A stretch of DNA of 32,368 nt, taken from Amycolatopsis vastitatis (lineage in GTDB: Bacteria > Actinomycetota > Actinomycetes > Mycobacteriales > Pseudonocardiaceae). The position numbers were made by a program, and so were the translations under genes. The notes beneath the pieces were generated by a model that saw only the letters and a program-made list of their open reading frames with translations, searched no databases and was not told the origin of the DNA. The first letter of the stretch is position 1; each line of letters opens with the position of its first letter. This document shows positions 23,778 to 31,755 of the stretch, in pieces. Location of the stretch: contig NZ_NMUL01000087.1 of assembly GCF_002234595.1 (NCBI RefSeq), positions 1 through 32,368 on the forward strand. The letters are read 5' to 3'.

Positions 23778-24140
23778 GTGGCTAAACAGAGGATTGAGTT
23801 GCCGGTGATCGCCGAGGGGTGCTGCGCACCGCTGGTCGCGGCGCCGCTGACCGCCGAGCAGGCGGTCGACCTGGCCAGGGCGTTCAAGGCCCTGGGTGAT
23901 CCGGTGCGGTTGCGGCTGCTGTCGCTGATCACCTCGGCCGAGGGCGAGTCTTGCGTCTGCGACCTGACCGCGGCGTTCGACCTCACCGGGCCGACCATCT
24001 CGCATCACCTGAAGGTGCTGCGCGAAGCCGGTCTGGTCGACAGCGAACGCCGCGGCACCTGGGTGTACTACCGGCCCCGCGTGAAAGATCTCGGGCAGCT
24101 CAGCGCGCTGCTGGCCACGCCCGGTCTGGCTCCGGCCTGA
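23778..24140 (+). CDS. arsR: ArsR-family repressor 2
   Basis: This 120-aa winged-helix repressor has core FKALGDPVRLRLLSLI, metal motif SCVCDLT with Cys59 and Cys61, and recognition helix GPTISHHLKVL. An extra vicinal pair Cys15-Cys16 (EGCCAP) near the N-terminus could provide a third thiol to As(III), as in some actinobacterial ArsR proteins. GTG 23778 is the only in-frame start that keeps the N-terminus; no ribosome site is visible, so the mRNA may be leaderless. It is divergent from the Cys-rich/M28 operon and convergent with arsO2, 7 bases apart. Confidence 0.88.
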   Translation: MAKQRIELPVIAEGCCAPLVAAPLTAEQAVDLARAFKALGDPVRLRLLSLITSAEGESCVCDLTAAFDLTGPTISHHLKVLREAGLVDSERRGTWVYYRPRVKDLGQLSALLATPGLAPA

Positions 24141-24147
24141 GGGCGCG

Positions 24148-25230
24148 TCACGCGCGAGCGGGCTGGCAGCACTTCGCGCGAGCGGCGTTGCGGCTGAGCG
24201 GCAGGCGCTTGACGACGTACTCGGCGTCCCGCCCGACACCGCGCAGGGTCGCCGAGGCGAAGCTGCGCTGCCACTCCAGCCCGACGTAACCGAGCCCGGA
24301 ATGGGTCGTGGACAGGCCGCGGTTGTGACGCGGGTGCCCGGTCGTGTCCAGCGCGCCGAGTGAGTCCAGATAGGACAGTCCCGGCTGGAAGCCGGTGGCG
24401 AGCAGGATCGTGTCGACGGTCTCGCGTTTCCCGTCCGGCCACACGACTTCGTTCCCCTCGATGGTGGTGAACATGCGTCGCTGGTCCGGGCGTCCGGCGT
24501 GGACGGCGGCGCGGTAGCGGCCGGGGTCGTTGACCGGCGAGGTCGGCGGAGTGCGCAGCAGGTGCCCGATCGGCAGGTGGTCGAACCCGATCGCGGCGGA
24601 CCAGAAGTGCACGTCGCGGCCGAGCGGCCGCTGGGGGGCGAACTTGATGGGCGTGCGGGTGGCGAGGGTGACGTGGGCGTGGTCGGCGAGTTCGGTGGCG
24701 ATCTGGACCGCGGAGTTCCCGGCACCGACCACGACGATCCGCTGTCCGGCGAACGGGCTGGGTTCGCGGTAGTCGCTGCTGTGCAGGACGGTGCCGGTGA
24801 AGGTGTCCAAGCCGGACAGTGCGGGCCGATGCGGCCGCGAGAAGCCGCCGCTCGCGGCGATCACGACCGGCGCGCTCAGCGTGGTTCCGGCGCCGTGGAC
24901 GGTGAACACGCCGTCGTCGCGGGTGACCGTGTCGACCCGGTGGTGGGTGCGGATGTCGGCATCGAGGCAGCCGGCGTAGGTGCGGAGGTAGTCGATGACC
25001 TCGTCGCGGTGCGGGTAGTGCTCGGGGTCGCCGGGGAACGGCAGTCCAGGGAGGCTGCTGTAGCGGGCGGGGGAGAAGAGGGTGAGGCTGTCGTAGTAGC
25101 GCGGCCACGACCCGACCGGCTCGGCGCCGGCTTCGAGGACGACGGGCTGCAAGCCGTGGGTGCGCAGGGCGCGGGCGGCGGCGAGGCCGGCTTGGCCGCC
25201 GCCGATGACGATTGCGTCGTGGTCGGTCAC
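24148..25230 (-). CDS. arsO: ArsO-type flavin monooxygenase 2
   Basis: This 360-aa flavoprotein has FAD motif GGGQAG at residues 10-15, the NAD(P)H motif GAGNSA at 169-174, and LTLFSPARYSSLPGLPFPGD, shared in form with the first ArsO of the island. The linker ATGFQPGLSYL is typical. It ends KCCQPARA, a vicinal Cys pair absent from copy 1. GTG 25230 overlaps the stop of the MFS gene by four bases and has GGGAG upstream, so the start is firm. The reaction is presumably flavin-dependent oxidation of an arsenic species; this is not proven. It is last in a three-gene operon. Confidence 0.8.
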   Translation of the reverse strand: MTDHDAIVIGGGQAGLAAARALRTHGLQPVVLEAGAEPVGSWPRYYDSLTLFSPARYSSLPGLPFPGDPEHYPHRDEVIDYLRTYAGCLDADIRTHHRVDTVTRDDGVFTVHGAGTTLSAPVVIAASGGFSRPHRPALSGLDTFTGTVLHSSDYREPSPFAGQRIVVVGAGNSAVQIATELADHAHVTLATRTPIKFAPQRPLGRDVHFWSAAIGFDHLPIGHLLRTPPTSPVNDPGRYRAAVHAGRPDQRRMFTTIEGNEVVWPDGKRETVDTILLATGFQPGLSYLDSLGALDTTGHPRHNRGLSTTHSGLGYVGLEWQRSFASATLRGVGRDAEYVVKRLPLSRNAARAKCCQPARA

Positions 25231-26447
25231 GAGGTTCTCCCGGAAGTGGGTTGGCTGGCCATGGCCAGCGCGGCGGCCGCGGTGTTGATCGCGGCGAGGA
25301 CGAGGAAGGCGTGGGCGTAGCCGCCGAGCACGCCGGCGAACGCGGCGCCGGCGAACGGGGCGAGTGCCATGGTGATGGTCATCGGCGCGGCCAGCAGGCC
25401 GTTGAGCCGTCCGTAGTGGACCGCGCCCCAGCGGTCTGTGATCGCGGTGGCCTGCAGCAGGGTGAACACCCCGCGGGCCATCCCGGCGACGACGGCCGCG
25501 GCGATCAGCGCGACCGCCGAGGTCAGGACCGACAGCAGGGCGGTGGTGACCGAGGTGGCCAGCAGGATGATCGCGGTGCGGCCGCGGACGCTGGTGCGTC
25601 GCGACAACGTGGCGTAGCCGAGGCGGCCCAGCACCTGACCGGCGCCGCCGAGACCGAGTGCGACCGCGGCGATCCCGGCGCTGACGCCGCGTTCGGTCAG
25701 CAGCGGCACGAGGTTCACCACGACGGCGAACGCCGAGAAGGTCGCCAGGCTCAGCGCGACGACGAGCACAAGGAATGCGCCGCTGCGGGCGATCGCGCGC
25801 GGATCGCTGTGCTCGACGTGTTCCGCCAGCGGCGGCTCGGCCTCCGGCCACGGACCTTTCAGCCCCCACCAGTGCGACGGCATGGTGATCGCCGCCAGGA
25901 CGAGCGCGAGCACCAGGTAGGTGTGGCGCCAGTCCAGGTGCGCAGCCAGCAGTGCGGTGAGAGGGGCGAACACGGTGCTCGCCAGGCCCCCGGCCAGGGT
26001 GAGGACGGTCAGCGCGGACACCCGGCGAGGCCCGTACCAGCGGGTCAACGCGGCGAACGCCGGCGGGTAGAGCACCCCGCTCATCGCCGCGCCGGCCACC
26101 GCCCACGCGGCGACGAACCAGGCGAGGTTCGGCGCGGTCGCCACCGCGAGCACGGCCAGGACCCCGAGGACCGAGCCGGTAGTCATCACCGCGCGCGGCC
26201 CGCGGCGGTCCAGCCACCGCCCGACCGGGATCCCCGCCACTGCGGTGACCAGCTGCGCGCCCGACAGCGCGGCGACGACCGCCGTCGTCGGCCAGCCGGT
26301 GGCGCGGCTGATGTCCGGCGCGAGCACCGGGAAGGCGTAGTAGAGGATTCCCCAGCTGGTGATCTGGGTGACGCACAAGACCGCGAGCACCCGGCGCAGC
26401 CCGGACTTGCTCAGGGACTGCGCCGCGGTGCTCGTGCTCGCCGACAC
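25227..26447 (-). CDS. Major facilitator superfamily transporter
   Basis: This 406-aa transporter has 12 predicted helices in two halves, with the MFS loop motif GRWLDRRGPRAVM between helices 2 and 3 and a central loop KGPWPEAEPPLAEHVEHSDPR. Family members near flavin monooxygenases in arsenic clusters are thought to export arsenical compounds, but the substrate cannot be read from sequence. GTG 26447 lies four bases after the stop of the upstream flavoprotein gene, and its own stop overlaps arsO2. Translation of the three genes is therefore tightly linked. It does not look like ArsJ, since no GAPDH partner is nearby. Confidence 0.85.
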   Translation of the reverse strand: MSASTSTAAQSLSKSGLRRVLAVLCVTQITSWGILYYAFPVLAPDISRATGWPTTAVVAALSGAQLVTAVAGIPVGRWLDRRGPRAVMTTGSVLGVLAVLAVATAPNLAWFVAAWAVAGAAMSGVLYPPAFAALTRWYGPRRVSALTVLTLAGGLASTVFAPLTALLAAHLDWRHTYLVLALVLAAITMPSHWWGLKGPWPEAEPPLAEHVEHSDPRAIARSGAFLVLVVALSLATFSAFAVVVNLVPLLTERGVSAGIAAVALGLGGAGQVLGRLGYATLSRRTSVRGRTAIILLATSVTTALLSVLTSAVALIAAAVVAGMARGVFTLLQATAITDRWGAVHYGRLNGLLAAPMTITMALAPFAGAAFAGVLGGYAHAFLVLAAINTAAAALAMASQPTSGRTS

Positions 26448-26451
26448 CCGG

Positions 26452-27774
26452 TCAGCGTGTCGCGGCCGGTGGCGCGGACAGCGTCAGTACCTCCGGTTCG
26501 ACCGGGCCGCAGCAGCCGGACGCGCCGCTGTCGGGCTCGTCGAACAGCCCGGCGCCGCCGCACACGCCGGTCTCGGCCATGATCAGCTCGACCCTCGCGG
26601 CGGCCTCGTGGTCGCCCGCCAGGGCGGCGGCGATGCTGCGGACCTGCTCATAGCCGGTCTGGGCCAGGAACGTCGGCGCACGGCCGTAGCTCTTCATCCC
26701 GGCCAGGTAGAAGTTCTGCTCCGGGTGGGACAGCTCCTTCGCGCCGTGCGAGTAGACGGTGCCGCAGGAGTGCACGTTCGGGTCCACCAGGGGCGCCAGC
26801 GCGACCGGTGCCTGCAGCGTCGGGTCCAGCTCGAGGCGGATCTCCGACAGCCACGACAGCTCCGGCCGGAATCCGGTCAGCGCGATCACCTCGTCGATCG
26901 CCTCGATGCGGGCGCCGTCCGCCGACACCAGCTCGAGGCACCCATCGTCGGCGCGTTCGACGGCCTCGGTGCGGAACCCGGTCATGACCGTGACGAGCCC
27001 GGCATCGACGGCCTCCTTCGCGCGCAGGCCGAGCGCGCCGCGCGCGGGCAGCTGGTCGGCCTCGCCGCCGCCGAAGGTGTTGCCCATCCCGCCACGGCGC
27101 AGCACCCAGCTGATCCGCGTGTCCCCACCGAGGCCGGCCAGCGCGACCAGCGCGGTCAACGCCGAATGCCCACTGCCCGCGACAACCACGTGCTTGCCCG
27201 CGTAACGAGCCTTCTCGATGGCCAAGTCTGGGACGCGGTAAGAGATCCGGTCCGCGGCGGCGCGTTCGCCGACCGCGGGGAGGCCTTCGCCGCCCAGCGG
27301 GTTCGGGGTCGACCAGGTGCCGGAGGCGTCGATCACCGCCTGTGCCAGGACCCGCTCCTCGGCGCCGTCGGTGGTGCGGAGGTGCACGGAGAACGGCTCG
27401 CCGTCGCGGCCGCTGTCGACGATCCGGTCCCGGCCCCGCCGCGCCACCCCGACAACCTCGGCGCCGAAGCGCACCTGGTCGCCGAGCGCGTCGGCCAGTG
27501 GCCGCAGGTAGCGCTCCGCCCACTCCGAGCCCGTCGGGTAGGCCTCGGCGTCCGGTCGCGTCCAGCCGGTGGGCTCCAGCAGCCGCGCGGCGGCCGGGTC
27601 CACCAGCTCCGACCACGGCGAGAACAGGCGGACGTGGTTCCACTCAGCCACCGCCGCGCCGGCCCGCTTGCCGCGCTCCAGCACCAGCGGCCGCAGCCCG
27701 CGTTCCCGCAGCTGCGCGGCCGCGGCCAGCCCCACCGGCCCCGCGCCGACCACCACGACAGGCAACTCGCTCAT
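26452..27774 (-). CDS. FAD/NAD(P)-dependent oxidoreductase with C-terminal Cys motif
   Basis: The product is 440 aa. It has FAD Rossmann motif GAGPVG at residues 10-15, the NAD(P)H motif GSGHSA at about 200-205, HVRLFSPWSELVDP as the counterpart of the ArsO signature, and ALTGFRPELSWL as linker. It is longer than ArsO and ends with ETGVCGGAGLF and SGASGCCGPVEPE, giving an extra Cys and a vicinal pair in a flexible tail. That tail could receive arsenite or act in thiol exchange. ATG 27774 is preferred to GTG 27783 because AAGGG lies about eight bases before it. It is first in the operon with the MFS gene and arsO2. Confidence 0.82.
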   Translation of the reverse strand: MSELPVVVVGAGPVGLAAAAQLRERGLRPLVLERGKRAGAAVAEWNHVRLFSPWSELVDPAAARLLEPTGWTRPDAEAYPTGSEWAERYLRPLADALGDQVRFGAEVVGVARRGRDRIVDSGRDGEPFSVHLRTTDGAEERVLAQAVIDASGTWSTPNPLGGEGLPAVGERAAADRISYRVPDLAIEKARYAGKHVVVAGSGHSALTALVALAGLGGDTRISWVLRRGGMGNTFGGGEADQLPARGALGLRAKEAVDAGLVTVMTGFRTEAVERADDGCLELVSADGARIEAIDEVIALTGFRPELSWLSEIRLELDPTLQAPVALAPLVDPNVHSCGTVYSHGAKELSHPEQNFYLAGMKSYGRAPTFLAQTGYEQVRSIAAALAGDHEAAARVELIMAETGVCGGAGLFDEPDSGASGCCGPVEPEVLTLSAPPAATR

Positions 27775-27788
27775 CCCCAGCACCCTTC

Positions 27789-27836
27789 ATCGACGACGCT
27801 CTATCAATGCCGAGCAATGTATAGACCGTCGTCGAT
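27789..27836. promoter_or_regulatory. 48-bp near-perfect operator dyad between divergent operons
   Basis: ATCGACGACGCTCTAT (27789-27804) and ATAGACCGTCGTCGAT (27821-27836) are complementary at 15 of 16 positions, around a 16-base centre holding two direct CAATG copies. It lies 14 bases from the flavoprotein start and 35 bases from the ArsR-ArsN start, so one repressor can block both promoters. Confidence 0.75.
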
Positions 27837-27871
27837 TGACGCAACCATCGATCGCAGTCGATACTGTCGGC

Positions 27872-28717
27872 ATGACGACGACGCTCCCGCTCGTGGCGCC
27901 GGTGCTCCCGGACGCCGAGGCCGCGACCTACGCGGAGTGGTTCTCCTGCCTGGCCGAGCCGATGCGGGTGAAGATCCTGCACACCGTCGCCACGGCTGGC
28001 CGGGAACTGACCATCGGCGGGCTGACCGAGATCATGGGAGGGATCAGCCAGCCCACGGTGTCCCACCACGTGCGCAAGCTCGCCGACGTCGGTTTCCTGC
28101 ACCTGCGCAAGCGCGGCACCGCCACGGTCGTGTCGGTCAACCCGGCCTGTTGCACCGGCCTCCCGCACGCCGCCGACGCCGTCATGGGGATGCTGGCGCC
28201 GCGACCGTGTTGCCCGGACAACCTGCCCGAGGACGTCGCTGTCCGCCCGCTGCGCCGCGGCGACTGGGGCGCGGTCCGCCGGATTTACGGCGAAGGCATG
28301 GCCACCGGCATCGCCACCTTCGAGACCGAGGTCCCCAGTCGCGAGGACCTGCACGCGAAGTGGCTGCCCGGGCACCGCTGGGTCGCCGAGCTCGATGGCC
28401 AGGTGGTGGGCTGGGCCGCCGCGGCGCCGGTGTCCAGCCGCGAGTGCTACGCCGGCGTCGCCGAGACCTCGATCTACGTCGCCGACGGCCACCGCGGCAG
28501 CGGCGTCGGCAAGGCCCTGATCCACAAGCAGGTCACCGAAGCCGACGCCGACGGCCTCTGGACCTTGCAGACCTCGATCTTCAACGAGAACCGCGCCTCG
28601 ATCGCGCTGCACCGCAGCGCCGGCTACCGCACCCTCGGTGTCCGTGAACGCATCGCGCAACGCGACGGCGTTTGGCACGACACCGTCTTCCTCGAGCGCC
28701 GCAGCCCGATCAGCTGA
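27872..28717 (+). CDS. arsN: ArsR-ArsN fusion: arsenic repressor joined to GNAT acetyltransferase
   Basis: The product is 281 aa. Residues about 20-90 form an ArsR winged helix (WFSCLAEPMRVKILHTVA; recognition helix SQPTVSHHVRKL). A linker carries ACC (93-94) and PCC (113-114). Residues about 121-278 form a GNAT domain of the ArsN/phosphinothricin-acetyltransferase type, with acetyl-CoA loop HRGSGVGKAL (207-216) and SIFNENRASIALHRSAGYR. ArsN1-type enzymes acetylate the amine of the antibiotic arsinothricin. A repressor on the same chain would couple sensing to modification. Thiols for As(III) would be Cys26 and the linker pairs, unlike the C-x-C of the other ArsRs. It is divergent from the flavoprotein operon across the dyad. 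Confidence 0.85.
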   Translation: MTTTLPLVAPVLPDAEAATYAEWFSCLAEPMRVKILHTVATAGRELTIGGLTEIMGGISQPTVSHHVRKLADVGFLHLRKRGTATVVSVNPACCTGLPHAADAVMGMLAPRPCCPDNLPEDVAVRPLRRGDWGAVRRIYGEGMATGIATFETEVPSREDLHAKWLPGHRWVAELDGQVVGWAAAAPVSSRECYAGVAETSIYVADGHRGSGVGKALIHKQVTEADADGLWTLQTSIFNENRASIALHRSAGYRTLGVRERIAQRDGVWHDTVFLERRSPIS

Positions 28718-28899
28718 CGCGCGTTCGGTCATCTGGATCCGTCAGGACCAGACCCACGCTTGATCTGGCGCGGTTGTGGCAGATGGCGACGGTCAGGGGA
28801 GCAGGCGTTGTGCGATGGGGCCGTGACGCCGTCGATGCGGCTGCCGTGCAGTCCGAAATCGGATGTCCGTTATCTCGGTCGGGTGGATGGCGCGATCCC

Positions 28900-29679
28900 T
28901 TATAGGTCAAGTGTCTTCTCGATCTGAGTGACGGCGTTCTGGTGAGTTCCGTCGGAGGGATCCATGACCCACAGTCGGCCAGTGTCGGGGCGAAATCCGA
29001 GCGCTGCCCAGGTGCGGCGGACTTGCTCAAGGGCCGGCTCGAAGACCGAGTCGTCTTTGAGTAGTGCGCGGTCGAGGTCGATAGGGAACGGCAGTACAGC
29101 GACGAGCCGCGGGTCGGCGCAGACCCAGCGCAGCAGGCGGGCGGTGAGAAGCCGTCCGACTCCGCCGAGACCGCGCCAGGCCGGCGCGAGCTGTACTCGA
29201 TCGATGATGACGACATGCGTGCCGAGAGATTCGATCTGGTCTTCCAGGTCCGCCCGGAGAGTGACAAAGCCGAACTGATCGCGGCCGCCGAATAGGGGGA
29301 TGAATTTGGCGTAGTCCTCGCTGCGGGCATCGAGTGCGTCGTGGACGTCCTCGACGTGCTGGAGGTCGATGGTCAAACCGTTGGCTTCGAAGATCGTGAC
29401 ATCGATGGATTCCTCGTCGAGCCGCTTCGTCGAGAGTGCCGTGCCTTCGACTTCGTACCAAGGCTCGACGCCGTCAGCTTCGTCCTCGTCCGGAAGAACG
29501 CGCACCGTGGCTTTGGTCCACCAGTCGCTGGTTCCGGGGTCGGTCTCGTCGCTTCCGGCGAGGCTCGCTTGGCTGTTGAGGTGTAGCTCTACCCACTGCA
29601 GCTGAGCAAGCAACTGTCGCGAAAGGTCTGGGTTCCTGCGGCGTGCGGCCATAGGACCGTAGTACTCGGATTTCTCCAT
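28900..29679 (-). CDS. GNAT-like protein of unknown function
   Basis: This is a 259-aa soluble protein. The middle contains VVIIDRVQLAPAWRGLGGVG followed by RLLTARLLRW, the acetyl-CoA binding motif A of GNAT folds (R-x-x-G-x-G variant). After it come PFPIDLD and LGFRPDTGRLWVMDP, the typical 'GF...W' end. The N-terminal 100 residues are acidic and not recognised. It is likely an acetyltransferase with unknown substrate, or a degenerate fold. The start at ATG 29679 has no clear ribosome site; M10 at 29652 is an alternative. It is divergent from the integrase and may be element cargo. Confidence 0.6.
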   Translation of the reverse strand: MEKSEYYGPMAARRRNPDLSRQLLAQLQWVELHLNSQASLAGSDETDPGTSDWWTKATVRVLPDEDEADGVEPWYEVEGTALSTKRLDEESIDVTIFEANGLTIDLQHVEDVHDALDARSEDYAKFIPLFGGRDQFGFVTLRADLEDQIESLGTHVVIIDRVQLAPAWRGLGGVGRLLTARLLRWVCADPRLVAVLPFPIDLDRALLKDDSVFEPALEQVRRTWAALGFRPDTGRLWVMDPSDGTHQNAVTQIEKTLDL

Positions 29680-29735
29680 CTGCTCAAGATGAGCGCACCC
29701 TGATCTGACGGGACAGTCGGAGGCAGGGAGTCGTA

Positions 29736-30257
29736 ATGGCGGAGCGTGGTGTGTGGAAGCGGTGTGGGTGTGTCGATCCGGAGACGGGACGTCCGTATGG
29801 GCCGCGTTGTCCTCGGCTGGCTGCTCGGGGCCACGGTAGCTGGTACTTCACGGTGGAGCTGCCCGGGCAGCGCGACGGCGGGCGGTGCCGGCTGCGACGT
29901 GGCGGGTTTTCGTCACGGGCGGCGGCGGTGCAGGCTCAACGGTACTGGCGAGGTGAGGATGTCGATCCTGATCTGAGCCTGGTGACAGTAGGGCAATGGC
30001 TGGACATCTGGCTGGCCACCCGGCACGCGATTCGTCCGGCAACCCAAAGGATTTACACGCAGCTCGTCCGGGACTACGTGAAACCCGGCCTCGGGAACGT
30101 CGCACTGACAGAGCTGACGATCGGACGGGTGCAGGCGATGTTCACTAGCCTGCTGCGAGCGAATGCCACGCGGGTCCGGCCGTTGTCGGCGACGACCTTG
30201 CAGCGGATACGTGAGGTGCTGCGTGCGGCGCTGAACGGGGCGATCCGGCGTGGTTGA
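29736..30257 (+). pseudogene. int: Tyrosine integrase, N-terminal half (frameshifted gene)
   Basis: This encodes 173 aa starting at ATG 29736 after GGGAG at 29726-29730. It has a Cys-containing head (KRCGCVDPETGRPYGPRCPRL), the AP2-like arm-binding strand set (GSWYFTVELPG), and a SAM-like core-binding domain (TVGQWLDIWLATRHAIRPAT). It stops at GAIRRG-TGA 30255-30257. Integrase relatives run on as 'RRGLITSNPA', and that sequence continues here in the -1 frame, so one G is missing near 30252. This half alone could bind DNA but not cut it. Confidence 0.85.
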
Positions 30258-31147
30258 TCACCAGCAACCCGGCGCGGTGGGTGGAGCTGCCGTCGCTGCG
30301 ACGGCCACGAGCGGTGGTGTGGACACAGGCGCGGGTCGCGGTGTGGCGGGCAACCGGCGAGCGTCCGCCACTGGCGGTCTGGACGGCCGAGCAAACGGCC
30401 GCGTTCCTCCAGCACGCCGGGTCGCATCCGCTGCACGCGGTGTTCCACGTTGCGGCCCTGACCGGGCTGCGGCGTGGTGAGGTTCTTGGCCTGCGCTGGT
30501 GTGATCTCGATCTGGCTGGAGCGTCGCTGACGGTGACTCATCAGATTCAGGAGCGGGACGGTCGGGCGGTGATTTGTCTGCCGAAGTCCACGGCGAGCGG
30601 CCGCGCGGTGCCGCTGGATGGGGGCACGGTCGCGCTGCTGGTGCGGCTGCGGTCTGCGCAGCGTCGTGAGGGTGGTGGGGCTGCTGATGGGTGGGTGTTC
30701 GCGCGGGAGAACGGCAGTCATTGGAGCCCGAGTTACGTGTCGCACACGTTCCGACGGCTGATCGAGAAGGTTGATCTGCCACCGGTGCGGTTCCACGACC
30801 TGCGCCACGGCGCGGCGACGCTGTCCCTGGCCGCCGGCAACGACCTGAAAACGGTGCAGGCACTGCTCGGTCACGCCAGCATCGTCCTGACGGCAGACAC
30901 GTACACCAGCGTGCTCCCGTCGCTGGCTCAGGCTTGTGCGGAGGCAACCGCGAGCTTGGTTCGCCGCGCCGGCTACGACCGGGGACGGAAGATCTGCAGG
31001 TCAGGTGCTAGGTCTGCCCGGCAAGGGCGACGTCGAGCGGTCGGACGCGGTCCGCGCTTCATCCGCGCTGGCGGAACTCTGGGCCGGACCCACAGCGGCC
31101 CCAGCTCGGACCCACAGATCAACAAAGGCCACCGACAGCAACCCTGA
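30254..31147 (+). pseudogene. int: Tyrosine integrase, catalytic half (frameshifted gene)
   Basis: The frame from TTG 30254 gives 297 aa with the full tyrosine-recombinase active site: Arg73 (TGLRRGEVLGL), Lys111 (LPKST), His181-x-x-Arg184 (FHDLRHG), His207 (LLGHAS) and Tyr217 (TADTYTSV). The TTGA overlap with the first half could in principle restart translation, so activity is not excluded. The Arg/Ser/Gly-rich C-terminal extension after about residue 240 looks unstructured and may be read-through. It lies 40 bases from a tRNA-Lys half, its probable attachment core. Confidence 0.85.
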
Positions 31148-31186
31148 AACTACAGGGAAACCGTTGGTGGGCTTTGCTTTCCGACT

Positions 31187-31229
31187 GTGCGCCATCAGGG
31201 ACTCGAACCCCGAACCCGCTGGTTAAGAG
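31187..31229 (-). other. Attachment-site core: 3' half of tRNA-Lys(CUU)
   Basis: Read on the minus strand, this 43-base piece begins with the anticodon loop CTCTTAA (anticodon CUU), then CCAGC, a five-base variable loop, a perfect T-arm (CGGGG, TTCGAGT, CCCTG), the acceptor strand ATGGCGC and discriminator A. The 5' half (acceptor, D-arm, anticodon 5' strand) is absent from the flank. Tyrosine-integrase elements carry such 3' halves as att cores. It is therefore not a functional tRNA gene. Confidence 0.82.
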
Positions 31230-31230
31230 G

Positions 31231-31755
31231 GCGTGGCTGGCGTTCGTTTTCGGCAGCCTGTCGCTGGTGGCGAACATCTGCTCGGCGCCGACGTCGAGCG
31301 TGTTGCAGGTAACGGTGGCGGCGTGTCCGCCGCTGGGCTTGTTGCTGGCGATCGAGCTGTTGAACGGAGCGTTGAAGCAGCGGTCTCGCGAGACTGGCTC
31401 CGAGACCGCCAGCGCTGGTAGCGAGATGACCATTCAGGCCCTCGTGACAGGGACGGACAACGTGACCTTGAGGCCGGTGCGGCCGGTCATGGTCTCGCTG
31501 TCGAGCCTGGAGAACTCCGAGCGGGCGGCCAAGCGGCGGATGTGGGAGTACTACGTCAGGGAGCGGGCCTCCGTCCGGACGCCGACAGGCGCCGAGCTGG
31601 ATCGAATGGCTGGCACGCACAACTACGGTCGGCGGACTCTCCGGAAGAGGAGGAACGAGCAAAATCGGCACGTCAACGGCCCCGGACGTGCTGCAGCGAT
31701 TGGTACAACAACGACGTCCGCGAGGGGAATCGTTCACACGGGCTCGCCGCCGTGA
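31231..31755 (+). pseudogene. 5'-truncated DUF2637/SpdB-type transfer protein
   Basis: From the edge of the att core, an open frame encodes RAWLAFVFGSLSLVANICSA, then TVAACPPLGLLLAIELLNG, the last two membrane helices of DUF2637 proteins, which help spread plasmids and integrative elements in actinobacterial mycelium. It ends with a helix-turn-helix-like tail (TPTGAELDRMAGTHNYGRRT). The first helices and the start are missing; the open frame instead runs back through the tRNA half, giving the familiar nonsense SGTRTPNPLVK. The gene was therefore cut at the core by recombination. Confidence 0.65.

Noticed and set aside
25212..28647. Two long plus-strand ORFs (456 and 762 codons) opposite the MFS and flavoprotein genes
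   Set aside because: Both are Arg/Gly/Gln-rich shadows of strongly supported minus-strand genes. The genuine ArsR-ArsN frame begins at 27872 in a different frame.
31187..31229. Complete tRNA-Lys gene
   Set aside because: Only the 3' half from the anticodon loop onward is present; no D-arm or 5' acceptor strand occurs on the flank.
31174..31230. N-terminal extension of the DUF2637 fragment reading SGTRTPNPLVK
   Set aside because: This is the well-known translation of a tRNA 3' half and not protein-coding sequence.
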